A DNA stretch of 33,786 bases, from the NCBI GenBank assembly GCA_902606505.1, contig CACLGU010000016.1:1-33786 (forward strand), read 5' to 3'. Below the pieces are notes generated by a model that saw nothing but the letters and a program-made list of their open reading frames with translations, had not been told where the DNA came from and ran no database searches. This DNA comes from an uncultured Prochlorococcus sp. (lineage in GTDB: Bacteria > Cyanobacteriota > Cyanobacteriia > PCC-6307 > Cyanobiaceae). Of this stretch, positions 17,367-26,421 are shown piece after piece (position 1 is the first letter of the stretch; every line of letters starts with the position of its first letter). Both the position numbers and the translations under genes were made by a program.

Positions 17367-20123
17367 TCAATGCAAAAGTTCGAGTTTTTTAATAATTCTT
17401 TCCTTTTGTACCGAACCCTCATTTAATTTAAATCTGCATTCTTCAACAATATCTTTTGGAGCCTTATCAACGAAATTTTTATTAGATAATCTCTTATTTA
17501 AATTTTCTAATTCAATAGTCACCTTTTTTAAATCCTTGGTTAACCTTTCCTTTAATGCATCTAGATTTACAAAATCCTGAAAAGGTAAATAAACCTCTAA
17601 ATCACTAATAATGCCGGAAAAAGATTTAGCAAACTCTTTTTTATCAACAGCATTAGTTTTAAAAATAAATACTTCAGAAGATTTAGTTAAGGTTTGAATA
17701 TCATCAACTAAAGTTTTTAGAAAATCAATCAATTCATCATTGTCAGAAATTAAATATACAGGACCTTTTTCTGATGGCTTAAGGCCTAATTCAGCTCTCA
17801 AATTTCTAATCAGCCTAATAATTTCAAAGAGTTGCTGAAAGGAATTATCAAGCTTATTATCAACAAATTTATTTTCTTGAATTGGCCATTTTTGAAGAGA
17901 TAATAATGCATTATCTGGTTTTAGTTGCAGTACATGCCAAAGTTCCTCAGTAATGTGCGGCATAAAAGGATGAATCATTACCAAAATATCATTGAGCACT
18001 TTTATTAAAACTTTTTCAGATATTTGTCTATTTTTAGTCTCTTTATTATGAAATCTTTGTTTAGCAAATTCTACATACCAGTCACAAAAATCATTCCATG
18101 CAAATTCATATAGAAGTTTCGCAGATTCTCCCAATTTATATTCTTTCAACAAAGCAGCAACTTTTATATTTACCTGATTCAATTTCGATAAAATCCACTT
18201 ATCACATAAATCTAAAAAAGTTTCATCACTCTCATTAAGGGAATAATTGTTATTCGAAGTTTTATTAATTAACACAAATTTAGTTGCATTCCATAATTTA
18301 TTCGCAAAATTTCTTGAAGCTTCAACAGTAGAAGATGTATCTTTTTTCCTATCAAAATCAAGCCGGATATCTTGTCCAGCTCCTGCTACTTCTCGAATTA
18401 AAGCAAATCGCAGAGCATCAGAACCATATTTATCAATTAATAGTATTGGGTCAATACCATTACCTGAACTTTTGCTCATTTTTTTATTGTTTTCATCTCG
18501 AACTAGACCATGAATATAAACATCCTTAAAAGGAATATTATTCGTAAAAGTATTGCCCATCATTGTCATTCTGGCCACCCAGAAGAAAATAATATCGAAA
18601 CCAGTAACAAGAACATTATTTGGATACCATTTTTTAAAATCCGGATCATTTGTATTTGGCCAACCAAGGGTTGAGAAAGGCCATAAACCACTTGAAAACC
18701 ACGTATCCAAAACATCTTTATCACGAACCAATTTAATATTTAATCCAAATTTTTTATTAGCTTCGATTAAGGCATCTTCTTCATTTCTTGCAACGATATA
18801 TGGAGTATTTTGTTCTATTGAGTCTTGAGAGTCATCTAAAACATACCATGCTGGTATTTGGTGCCCCCAAAACAATTGCCTACTGATACACCAATCATTA
18901 ATATTCTCTAACCAATCCTTATAAACTTTCTCCCAGCGTGGAGGAATAAACGATGGTTTTTTACAATCAATTTCATTAAGACATCCTTGTGATATATCAT
19001 CCATTTTCAAAAACCATTGTGTTGACAATAAAGGTTCGATTGGAACCTTACCTCTATCAGAAAAAGGGACAGTATGTTTATAATCCTCGATCTTTGTCAA
19101 AAGGCCTAAGTTATCCAATTCTTTGATAATTTTCTTTCTAGCCTCATATCTATCTAAATTTTGAAAAATACCTGCATTAATATTTAAAGTTCCATCTTTG
19201 TTCATTACATTAATCTGTTTTAAATTATGCCTTTTTCCTATTGCAAAATCATTTGGATCATGGGCTGGAGTAACCTTCACACAACCCGTACCAAAATCTT
19301 TATCAACATGTGAATCAGCGATAATAGGTATTGCCCTATCAACGAAAGGGACTCTTACTTTGACACCAATAAATTCTTTATATCTATCATCATCAGGATT
19401 AACTGCCACAGCAGTATCACCCAAAAGTGTTTCTGGTCTTGTTGTTGCAACTTCTAAGTACTTATCTAACTGTTCACCACTTTCAGAAATTAAAGGGTAT
19501 TTAAAATGCCATAAATAACCATTTACTTCTTGCATTTCAACTTCAAGATCACTTACAGCAGATTGAGATTCAGGGCACCAATTAACCAAATATTCGCCTC
19601 TATAAATTAAATTCTTTTTATAGAGAATATTAAAAGCCTCAATAACTGCTTCATTTAATTTTTGATCAAGAGTAAATCTTTCTCTAGTCCAGTCAACTGA
19701 ATATCCTATCCTTTTTAATTGAGAAACTATTCTTCCACCACTTTGTTCTTTCCAATTCCATGCTCTTTTAAGAAATTCATCTCTTCCAATATCCTCGCTT
19801 GTTTTGCCTTCAGTTTTTAATTGTTTTTCGAGAATAGTTTGAACAGCTATTGAAGCATGATCAGTTCCTGGTAAACACAAAACATTCTTACCTAAAAGTC
19901 TTTGAAAACGCACTACAACATCTATTAAAGCCGTATTAAATGCATGCCCCATATGCAAAGATCCAGTTACATTTGGTGGCGGAATAACAACACAAAAAGG
20001 CTCCCCATCATCATCTGGGTTAGGACTAAACGCCTTTAGACTTTCCCATTTTTCTTGCCACTTTTTCTCTACTTCAAAAGGTGAATAATTCTCTAAAGAT
20101 AATTGATCATTCATCTCTGTCAT
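17367..20123 (-). CDS. valS: Valyl-tRNA synthetase
   Basis: Class I aminoacyl-tRNA synthetase charging tRNA-Val, with a CP1 editing domain that removes mischarged threonine. The 918-residue protein has the HIGH-type motif at H57MGH60 in PPPNVTGSLHMGHAF, the editing-domain segment ATTRPETLLGDTAVAV (226-241), and the KMSKS motif K548MSKS552. The anticodon-binding domain (WCDWYVEFAK-like region, ~680-700) and the C-terminal coiled coil (LTKDLKKVTIELENLNKRLSNKNFV near 870-895) are complete. The start is ATG 20123, with an in-frame ATG three codons on. tRNA-Val(UAC) and a Fe-S carrier gene lie upstream on the same strand. A 7-bp AT-rich hairpin sits just before the start. Confidence 0.97.
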   Translation of the reverse strand: MTEMNDQLSLENYSPFEVEKKWQEKWESLKAFSPNPDDDGEPFCVVIPPPNVTGSLHMGHAFNTALIDVVVRFQRLLGKNVLCLPGTDHASIAVQTILEKQLKTEGKTSEDIGRDEFLKRAWNWKEQSGGRIVSQLKRIGYSVDWTRERFTLDQKLNEAVIEAFNILYKKNLIYRGEYLVNWCPESQSAVSDLEVEMQEVNGYLWHFKYPLISESGEQLDKYLEVATTRPETLLGDTAVAVNPDDDRYKEFIGVKVRVPFVDRAIPIIADSHVDKDFGTGCVKVTPAHDPNDFAIGKRHNLKQINVMNKDGTLNINAGIFQNLDRYEARKKIIKELDNLGLLTKIEDYKHTVPFSDRGKVPIEPLLSTQWFLKMDDISQGCLNEIDCKKPSFIPPRWEKVYKDWLENINDWCISRQLFWGHQIPAWYVLDDSQDSIEQNTPYIVARNEEDALIEANKKFGLNIKLVRDKDVLDTWFSSGLWPFSTLGWPNTNDPDFKKWYPNNVLVTGFDIIFFWVARMTMMGNTFTNNIPFKDVYIHGLVRDENNKKMSKSSGNGIDPILLIDKYGSDALRFALIREVAGAGQDIRLDFDRKKDTSSTVEASRNFANKLWNATKFVLINKTSNNNYSLNESDETFLDLCDKWILSKLNQVNIKVAALLKEYKLGESAKLLYEFAWNDFCDWYVEFAKQRFHNKETKNRQISEKVLIKVLNDILVMIHPFMPHITEELWHVLQLKPDNALLSLQKWPIQENKFVDNKLDNSFQQLFEIIRLIRNLRAELGLKPSEKGPVYLISDNDELIDFLKTLVDDIQTLTKSSEVFIFKTNAVDKKEFAKSFSGIISDLEVYLPFQDFVNLDALKERLTKDLKKVTIELENLNKRLSNKNFVDKAPKDIVEECRFKLNEGSVQKERIIKKLELLH

Positions 20124-20139
20124 GTGAAAATTTTATTTC

Positions 20140-20158
20140 AATAAACTTTTTGTTTATT
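20140..20158 (-). repeat. AT-rich inverted repeat in the valS leader
   Basis: AATAAAC-TTTTT-GTTTATT is a perfect 7-bp inverted repeat with a 5-base loop, 17 bases upstream of the valS ATG. It could act as a weak hairpin in the valS leader or end the iscA-like transcript. With so few GC pairs it would be unstable. Confidence 0.35.
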
Positions 20159-20220
20159 TTATCTTGAGAGCAGCCAATTAATGAAAATAATATTAGTTTG
20201 CAAAAAAAGACACATTCATT

Positions 20221-20562
20221 CTACAAAAGTTTGAAGCCAGAACCACAGGAACAACGTTTTGCATTTTTTGGTGTTGAAATAAGAAATCCACCACCGCTCA
20301 AATCACCGTAATAATCTAATTTTAAATCTTTCAGTAAATTAAACTTTTTTACATCCGCGTATAAAGTTACTCCTTCAGTTCTTGAAATAGGGAATCCATT
20401 ACATGTACCTGGCCTTAATTTGATATGCATCCATCCTTCGGAACAATTTTTATCCTCTACCAAATCAATTGACATTTCTCCTGGAGAACCTCCAAAAGAA
20501 GCTTGCCTAGATAGTTCTGAAGCAGCGCTTAGACTGATTGAAAGATTAACGATCTCAGTCAT
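20221..20562 (-). CDS. A-type iron-sulfur cluster carrier (IscA/SufA/HesB family)
   Basis: Small Fe-S carrier that delivers clusters to apo-proteins. The 113-residue sequence has the three expected cysteines: C54 in RPGTCNGFPIS, and C104 and C106 in the signature CSCGSGF near the end, preceded by the GGGFLISTPK block. Length and order match the HesB/IscA family. The N-terminus LSISLSAASELSRQASFGG is longer and more diverged than in E. coli IscA, and the segment around C54 differs from the usual form, so the exact member is uncertain. The ATG at 20562 begins 13 bases beyond the 3' end of tRNA-Val, and valS is next downstream on the same strand. Confidence 0.88.
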   Translation of the reverse strand: MTEIVNLSISLSAASELSRQASFGGSPGEMSIDLVEDKNCSEGWMHIKLRPGTCNGFPISRTEGVTLYADVKKFNLLKDLKLDYYGDLSGGGFLISTPKNAKRCSCGSGFKLL

Positions 20563-20575
20563 TAGAAAAATAAAG

Positions 20576-20647
<72 letters not shown>

Positions 20648-20745
20648 TTATGATAAACCATTCTAATTGATGAAGTTGAAAAATTTATACTAAGTATTTA
20701 AATATTTCATGATTGAGGCAAAATTTAATTAATAAAATATATACT

Positions 20746-21591
20746 ATGTCCTCAAACAATAGATATAAATTGGAAAACAATTCCGATTTAGAGACTATAA
20801 ATAGTTTTAAAATCTTAATATCTAATATCAAAGCATTAAAAGATAAAACTTGGGGCTGCCCATGGCAGAAAATACAGTCTCATATATCGTTGATCCCATT
20901 TTTGTATGAAGAAAGTAATGAATTTATAGATGCGATATATGAAAAAAATGCAAATAACATATGTGAAGAGTTAGGAGATCTTTTATTACAAGTGATGCTT
21001 CATGCTGAAATCGGTTGCGAAGAAAAAGAATTTGAACTAAATGATGTTATAAAAAATCTAAATAAGAAAATTATTAATAGACATCCATATATTTTTAACA
21101 AAAAAGAAAAAGTATCATTAAAAAAATCACAACAGATTTGGGGGAATATAAAAAATTTAGGAAAAGAAGCACCTCATATGAAAACTTCAATTAGTAGAAA
21201 TTTAAATTTGCAAATTAAAAATTTACCTCCAACGATTGGTACAGATAAAATCACAAACGTTGTAAAAGAACATGGTTTCAAGTGGGGAAATACTGATGAG
21301 ATTTTTAAAAAGTTAGAAGAAGAGATAAATGAATTAAAAGAGGCAATTAAATGCAAAAATGATTTAGATATAAAAAATGAATTTGGTGATATTTACTTTA
21401 CCCTTCTGAATCTCTCAAACTTTCTAAAAATAAATCCTGAGTCAGCTCTTCAAAAAACTAATCTAAAATTTTTAGATAGATTTTCAATCGTCGAAGAGCA
21501 TGCAGGAGATAATATTAAAAAACAAACTCCCAAAGACTTTCAACGGCTTTGGCAAATAGCCAAACAAAAACTGGCGAGAAAAATTCCTTAA
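20746..21591 (+). CDS. mazG: Nucleoside triphosphate pyrophosphohydrolase MazG
   Basis: Hydrolyses NTPs to NMP and pyrophosphate, thought to cleanse nucleotide pools and modulate (p)ppGpp. I start at ATG 20746 (281 residues); a TTG 11 codons earlier is less likely. The protein has two MazG domains: the first with LKDKTWGCPWQKIQSHISL then EESNEFIDAIYE and EELGDLLLQVMLHAEIG, with the metal-binding Glu/Asp pattern E-E-x-x-E and E-L-G-D, and the second near residues 175-240 (GFKWGNTDEIFKKLEEEINELKEAI and EFGDIYFTLLNLSNFL). It is divergent from tRNA-Val and is followed five bases later by speE. Confidence 0.93.
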   Translation: MSSNNRYKLENNSDLETINSFKILISNIKALKDKTWGCPWQKIQSHISLIPFLYEESNEFIDAIYEKNANNICEELGDLLLQVMLHAEIGCEEKEFELNDVIKNLNKKIINRHPYIFNKKEKVSLKKSQQIWGNIKNLGKEAPHMKTSISRNLNLQIKNLPPTIGTDKITNVVKEHGFKWGNTDEIFKKLEEEINELKEAIKCKNDLDIKNEFGDIYFTLLNLSNFLKINPESALQKTNLKFLDRFSIVEEHAGDNIKKQTPKDFQRLWQIAKQKLARKIP

Positions 21592-21596
21592 AGCAA

Positions 21597-22448
21597 ATGA
21601 CAAATATTACAACATGGATAGATGAATATCATAAAGGCTCAAGATTCGGCCTAAATGGGAAAATTCTAATTAAAAAAACCTCAAAATATCAAGAAATTAT
21701 TGTTATTGAAAATGAATATTATGGTAAATCTTTAATGTTAGATGGTTGCTGGATGACATCATTAAAAGATGAGAAATATTATCATGAGTGTCTTGTGCAT
21801 CCTGCATTAAGTAGCATTGAAGAAAAATCTAATGTACTAATTATTGGCGGTGGTGACGGTGGTACTGTAAGAGAATGCGTTAAATATTCTCAAATATCAA
21901 AAATTGATCTAGTAGAAATTGATGAGGAGGTAATCAAAATATCTAAAACATTTCTAAAAGAAATTGGAGGCGAGGCATGGAACGACAAAAGATTAGAAAT
22001 ACATATTGATGATGGTGTTAAATGGGTAAAAAAAACTAGAGATAATTTTTACGACGTTATATTTATAGATTGTTCAGATCCCTCAGAATTTTCAAATTTA
22101 TTATTTGCAGATTCTTTTTATGAAGAATGTAAAAGAATACTTACACCAAAGGGGATATTAGCTACGCAAAGCGAATCTCCTGAATCCTTCAAAAATATTC
22201 ACATAAATATTTTGAAAACCCTAAAAAATATATTTAAAGTTTCTGAAACCATGTATTCCTTTGTGCCTATATATCCAAGTGGGATTTGGAGTTGGACATT
22301 CGCTTCTTCAGAAGATCTAAATTTATCAAAGCAAAATTATGATGAAGCCCTTCAAATAGAAAAAGGATGTGAAATTTGGAATTTAAATTTTCAAAATGCA
22401 GCATTCAAAATGATGCCAAACAAAATTATAAAAGAACTAGATACATAA
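21597..22448 (+). CDS. speE: Spermidine synthase
   Basis: Transfers the aminopropyl group of decarboxylated S-adenosylmethionine to putrescine. The real start is ATG 21597 (283 residues, MTNITTWIDEYHKGSRFGL), not an upstream ATG that overlaps the end of mazG. Evident features are the N-terminal beta domain, LMLDGCWMTSLKDEKYYHE (the substrate-gate region around 46-64) and the Rossmann dcSAM site NVLIIGGGDGGTVRE followed by KIDLVEIDEEV, and later VIFIDCSDPSE with the catalytic Asp. It lies two bases from speB, forming a polyamine gene pair. Confidence 0.95.
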   Translation: MTNITTWIDEYHKGSRFGLNGKILIKKTSKYQEIIVIENEYYGKSLMLDGCWMTSLKDEKYYHECLVHPALSSIEEKSNVLIIGGGDGGTVRECVKYSQISKIDLVEIDEEVIKISKTFLKEIGGEAWNDKRLEIHIDDGVKWVKKTRDNFYDVIFIDCSDPSEFSNLLFADSFYEECKRILTPKGILATQSESPESFKNIHINILKTLKNIFKVSETMYSFVPIYPSGIWSWTFASSEDLNLSKQNYDEALQIEKGCEIWNLNFQNAAFKMMPNKIIKELDT

Positions 22449-22449
22449 G

Positions 22450-23331
22450 ATGACAAAAAATTTATTTGATAACGAAAATGCAATTTATATGGGAGCAAAA
22501 AGAAGTCCTGAGAATTGCTCAATTGGTATATTTGGAGTTAATTATGACGGGACATGTTCGTTTAAACCAGGAGCAAGGTTTGGTCCAGAAGCAATAAGAC
22601 AAGTCAGTTCTTGTTTAGAAACATATTGTCCAAAAATAAAAAAAGACTTAGAGGATATTATGTATGTTGATTTTGGATCAATACTAATTGATAAAAATGA
22701 CTCAAAGTCCGTTATTGAATCGGTTAAATCAGCAACAAATTATTTAATTAGTAAAGGCCTTAGTCCTATTATGCTTGGAGGCGAACACTCTATTACAAGA
22801 GGTGCTATTGAAGCATTAGTAAAAAAATATCCAGATTTGATATTGGTTCAACTTGATGCTCATGCAGATTTAAGAAAATCATATATGGGAAATGAACATA
22901 GTCATGCTTGTACTATGAAAAGATGCTTAGAGGTATTACCTGAAAAGAAAATTTTGCAAGTAGGAATTAGGAGTGGGACTAAGGAAGAATTTGAAATTAT
23001 GTATAACAACAACCAATTAGTTAACTTTTGTTCAGGCGGAAATGCACATGAGTTAAAACAAGCTCTCATACCATACGCTAAGTCTCCAATCTATTTAACA
23101 ATAGATTTAGATTGGTTTGATCCCAGTCTATTAGCAGGGACGGGCACTCCAGAACCGGGAGGATTTTTTTGGAATGATTTTGAAGAAATACTAAAAACTT
23201 TAAAAGACTTTAGAATTGTGGCTTCAGATATTGTGGAATTATCTCCAGAAATTGATAAAAGCGGAGTAAGTAGCATAGTTGCAGCCAAAGTACTTAGAAG
23301 CTTAATTTTGTCATTAGAAAATATGCAATAA
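22450..23331 (+). CDS. speB: Agmatinase, ureohydrolase family
   Basis: Predicted to hydrolyse agmatine to putrescine and urea, feeding speE directly upstream. The 293-residue protein has the binuclear-metal ureohydrolase motifs: LGGEHSITRG (first histidine ligand), QLDAHADLR (D-x-H-x-D) and the DLDWFDPSL plus GTPEPGG block (D-x-D). The Trp in DLDWFDP is a small departure from the usual DIDVLDP of arginase. Starts at ATG 22450, one base after the speE stop, so the two are coupled. Ureohydrolases can be arginases, agmatinases or guanidine hydrolases; the neighbour favours agmatinase, and the protein is shorter than the characterised cyanobacterial guanidine hydrolase as I recall it. Confidence 0.88.
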   Translation: MTKNLFDNENAIYMGAKRSPENCSIGIFGVNYDGTCSFKPGARFGPEAIRQVSSCLETYCPKIKKDLEDIMYVDFGSILIDKNDSKSVIESVKSATNYLISKGLSPIMLGGEHSITRGAIEALVKKYPDLILVQLDAHADLRKSYMGNEHSHACTMKRCLEVLPEKKILQVGIRSGTKEEFEIMYNNNQLVNFCSGGNAHELKQALIPYAKSPIYLTIDLDWFDPSLLAGTGTPEPGGFFWNDFEEILKTLKDFRIVASDIVELSPEIDKSGVSSIVAAKVLRSLILSLENMQ

Positions 23332-23381
23332 AAAATTTCTAAACTACAGTGTAAAAATACTAAATACAAACAAAATATTTC

Positions 23382-24494
23382 ATGGATTTGCTAAAAAGTC
23401 CTCTTTATTCAAAATATGTTGAATCCAATGCGAAATTAGTGGATTTTGCAGGTTGGGAAATGCCTATATCATTTTCAGGATTAATTAAAGAGCATGAATC
23501 AGTTAGATCTTCAGCAGGATTATTTGATATTTCTCACATGGGTGTGATATCTGTTAAGGGAATCAATCCAAAGGATTATATTCAAAAACTTTTTCCTACT
23601 AATTTATACTCCTTTTCTGAAGGTCAGGGACTTTATACAGTAATGCTCAATGATAAAGGAGGAATAATAGATGACTTAATAATTTATGACCTAGGTATAC
23701 AAAAAAATGATATATCAGAATTATTGTTAATAGTTAATGCAAGTAGATATGAAGAAGATTTTCAGTGGATCAATAATAATTTAAATAAATATAAAATTTC
23801 GATAACAAACTTTAAAAAAGACAAAGTACTTTTAGCACTTCAGGGGAAAAACTCATTCGATTTATTTGAAGAATGGATTGAATCTTCGATCTCACATATT
23901 CCTAACTTTGGATGCGAATATAAAATTTTCGAACATATTTCGCCTAAAGAAAAAATTTTCTTTTCAAAGACAGGATATACAGGGGAGAATGGTCTAGAAA
24001 TACTTTTATCTAAAAAAGCAGCAATTAATTTATGGGATTTCTCAATTTCCAAAAATGTTGCACCTTGTGGTTTAGGAGCTAGAGATACTCTCAGACTTGA
24101 AGCAGGCATGCATCTCTATGGTCAAGACATAAATGAAGAAACTTCTCCATATGAAGCAGGGTTAGGCTGGCTAGTACATCTAGAAAATAATCACGAATTC
24201 TTTGGGAGAAGATTTCTTGAAGAGCAGTCAAGATTAGGTATTCAAAAAAAGTTAGTTGGTCTCTCTATAGAAGGTAAAGCAATAGGAAGAAAAGGATGCG
24301 AAGTGCTTAAAGGTGAAGAAAATATTGGGACTATCACAAGCGGCAGTTGGTCTCCAACTAAACAACAAGCTATAGCTTTTGCATACATCAATACTTCGCA
24401 TGCCTTAATAAATAATGAAGTTCAAATATTAATAAGAGGCAAAAAATTCAAAGGGGTTATAAAAAAAAGAGCGTTTTATAAAAAAAATTATTAA
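23382..24494 (+). CDS. gcvT: Aminomethyltransferase, T-protein
   Basis: T-protein of the glycine cleavage system: moves the methylene unit from aminomethyl-GcvH to tetrahydrofolate, releasing ammonia. The 370-residue protein carries the N-terminal [35 protein letters not shown] segment and [18 protein letters not shown], the strongly conserved folate-binding block, and ends with [11 protein letters not shown] and the barrel domain. The start ATG is clear. It is separated from gcvP/gcvH by 16 kb and lies 50 bases after speB, then 55 bases before aspS. Glycine cleavage expression must therefore be coordinated from two loci. Confidence 0.96.
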   Translation: MDLLKSPLYSKYVESNAKLVDFAGWEMPISFSGLIKEHESVRSSAGLFDISHMGVISVKGINPKDYIQKLFPTNLYSFSEGQGLYTVMLNDKGGIIDDLIIYDLGIQKNDISELLLIVNASRYEEDFQWINNNLNKYKISITNFKKDKVLLALQGKNSFDLFEEWIESSISHIPNFGCEYKIFEHISPKEKIFFSKTGYTGENGLEILLSKKAAINLWDFSISKNVAPCGLGARDTLRLEAGMHLYGQDINEETSPYEAGLGWLVHLENNHEFFGRRFLEEQSRLGIQKKLVGLSIEGKAIGRKGCEVLKGEENIGTITSGSWSPTKQQAIAFAYINTSHALINNEVQILIRGKKFKGVIKKRAFYKKNY

Positions 24495-24549
24495 CTAAAT
24501 TTACCCTTAAAGAATTATTATAAGTTATTGATAAATAAACCATACTTAG

Positions 24550-26346
24550 ATGAGAAACAAAATTTGCAAAGAACTCAATAATACAGATATTGGTAAATTA
24601 GTTAATTTATGCGGATGGGTAGATAGAAGAAGAGATCATGGTGGTGTAATTTTTATTGATTTAAGAGACCATAGTGGATTCCTACAAGTAACAATTAACC
24701 CCGATGATGGTGCAGATCTATTTAAACAGGCAGAAACCCTAAGAAATGAGACAGTAATAATGGTTAGCGGAATCATTAATGAAAGGCCCAAAGATTCCAT
24801 TAATACAAATTTAAGTACTGGAGAGTTAGAGCTTAAGATTAAAGATTTGCAAATTCTCAATCAAATTAAAAAAAACTTACCTTTTCCAGTATCAATACAT
24901 GATTATGAAAATACAAAAGAGGAACTCAGATTAAAATATAGATACCTTGATTTAAGAAGAGGGAAATTACTAAAAAATTTAAAAACAAGACATAAGATTA
25001 TTAAAGTTGCAAGAGAATTTCTTGATAATTTTGGATTTACAGAAGTAGAGACCCCATTACTTACAAAGTCAACTCCAGAAGGCGCTCGCGATTTTCTTGT
25101 TCCTGCACGTCTTTCAAATGGAGAATTTTTTGCTTTGCCTCAATCCCCACAACTATTTAAACAACTTTTAATGGTTGGAGGTCTGGACAAGTATTATCAA
25201 ATCGCAAAATGTTTCCGTGATGAAGACTTAAGGGCGGATAGACAGCCAGAGTTTACTCAATTAGATATTGAGATGAGCTTTATTAGTGAAGAAGAAATAA
25301 TTTCTTTTAATGAAAGTCTCATAAAAAAAATATGGAAAGAAGTGTTAAATATTAATTTTAATAATGCTTTTCCAAGAATGTCATGGCAGGCAGCAATGGA
25401 TAATTACGGCACTGATAGACCAGATACTAGATATCAAATGTTATTAAAAGATTTAGGAGGAGTATTAGGTGATATTGGATTTAATATTTTCACCAAGGCA
25501 ATTAAGTCTGGAGGTTATATAAAATCCATAACAGTCAAAGGAGGTAATTCAAGTATTAGCAATGTAAGAATTAAACCTGGAGGTGACATATTCCAAGTAG
25601 CTCAAGATGCAGGAGCTGGTGGTTTGGCCTTTATAAGGGTCAAAGGAGATGAGCTTGAGACTATTGGGGCAATTAAAAATAATTTAAATGAAGAGCATAT
25701 AGCTGATATTTTAAAAATCACAGAAGCAAAAGATGGAGACTTAATCCTCTTAGGAGCTGGAGATAAACAAATTGTCAATCAGTCATTAGATAGGGTTAGA
25801 CAATATATCGCAAAAGACTTGAATCTCATTGATCAAAGTAAATGGAATTTCTTATGGGTAACTGACTTCCCGATGTTTGAGAGAAATGAAGAGGAAAATA
25901 GATATGAAGCATTACATCATCCTTTTTGTTCTCCAAAAAATATAAAATCTAAAGATTCTGAAAACTTGAAAAAAGAAATTGAGAGCTCTACAGCTAATGC
26001 TTATGACTTAGTTCTCAATGGATTGGAGTTAGGAGGTGGCTCTTTACGTATTCATGATGCGAACTTACAAAGAGAGGTTTTGAAAACGGTAGGACTTACT
26101 GATAAAGAGATTGATGAAAAATTTGGATTTTTAATAGAAGCCTTAGAAATGGGTGCTCCTCCTCATGGTGGAATAGCGTTTGGATTGGATCGTATTACCA
26201 TGCTGATCATTGGTGCAGATTCAATCAGAGAAACCATTGCTTTTCCAAAAAATCAACAAGCAAAATGTCTTCTCACAAATGCACCTTCAAATGTCTCTGA
26301 ATCACAATTAAAAGAATTAGATATAGAAATAACAATTGATGAATAA
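24550..26346 (+). CDS. aspS: Aspartyl-tRNA synthetase
   Basis: Class II synthetase charging tRNA-Asp. The 598-residue bacterial-type protein has the N-terminal OB-fold anticodon domain ([26 protein letters not shown]), motif 1 region ([23 protein letters not shown]), motif 2 [18 protein letters not shown], the inserted GAD domain, and motif 3 [15 protein letters not shown]. Some bacterial AspRS are non-discriminating and also charge tRNA-Asn, with GatCAB repairing the product; I cannot decide that from this sequence. The gene stands alone between gcvT and pyrG with short gaps on both sides. Confidence 0.97.
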   Translation: MRNKICKELNNTDIGKLVNLCGWVDRRRDHGGVIFIDLRDHSGFLQVTINPDDGADLFKQAETLRNETVIMVSGIINERPKDSINTNLSTGELELKIKDLQILNQIKKNLPFPVSIHDYENTKEELRLKYRYLDLRRGKLLKNLKTRHKIIKVAREFLDNFGFTEVETPLLTKSTPEGARDFLVPARLSNGEFFALPQSPQLFKQLLMVGGLDKYYQIAKCFRDEDLRADRQPEFTQLDIEMSFISEEEIISFNESLIKKIWKEVLNINFNNAFPRMSWQAAMDNYGTDRPDTRYQMLLKDLGGVLGDIGFNIFTKAIKSGGYIKSITVKGGNSSISNVRIKPGGDIFQVAQDAGAGGLAFIRVKGDELETIGAIKNNLNEEHIADILKITEAKDGDLILLGAGDKQIVNQSLDRVRQYIAKDLNLIDQSKWNFLWVTDFPMFERNEEENRYEALHHPFCSPKNIKSKDSENLKKEIESSTANAYDLVLNGLELGGGSLRIHDANLQREVLKTVGLTDKEIDEKFGFLIEALEMGAPPHGGIAFGLDRITMLIIGADSIRETIAFPKNQQAKCLLTNAPSNVSESQLKELDIEITIDE

Positions 26347-26391
26347 GAATATATATGGATGTTCTAAAAGTTTTTTGTTTAAATAAAATAT

Positions 26392-26398
26392 AAGGAGG
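26392..26398 (+). promoter_or_regulatory. Perfect Shine-Dalgarno-like AAGGAGG, misplaced before pyrG
   Basis: AAGGAGG lies 23 bases upstream of the pyrG ATG, too far for normal initiation, and two bases before a GTG of a three-codon frame GTG-CTT-AAT-TAA. Most genes here lack any Shine-Dalgarno sequence. The in-frame TAA at 26410 rules out a pyrG start there. Its role is unknown. Confidence 0.45.
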
Positions 26399-26421
26399 CT
26401 GTGCTTAATTAAAAATATTTA

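Noticed and set aside
20713..20745. TTG start adding 11 residues to MazG
   Set aside because: The ATG at 20746 is a better start, and the added residues MRQNLINKIYT have no counterpart in the family.
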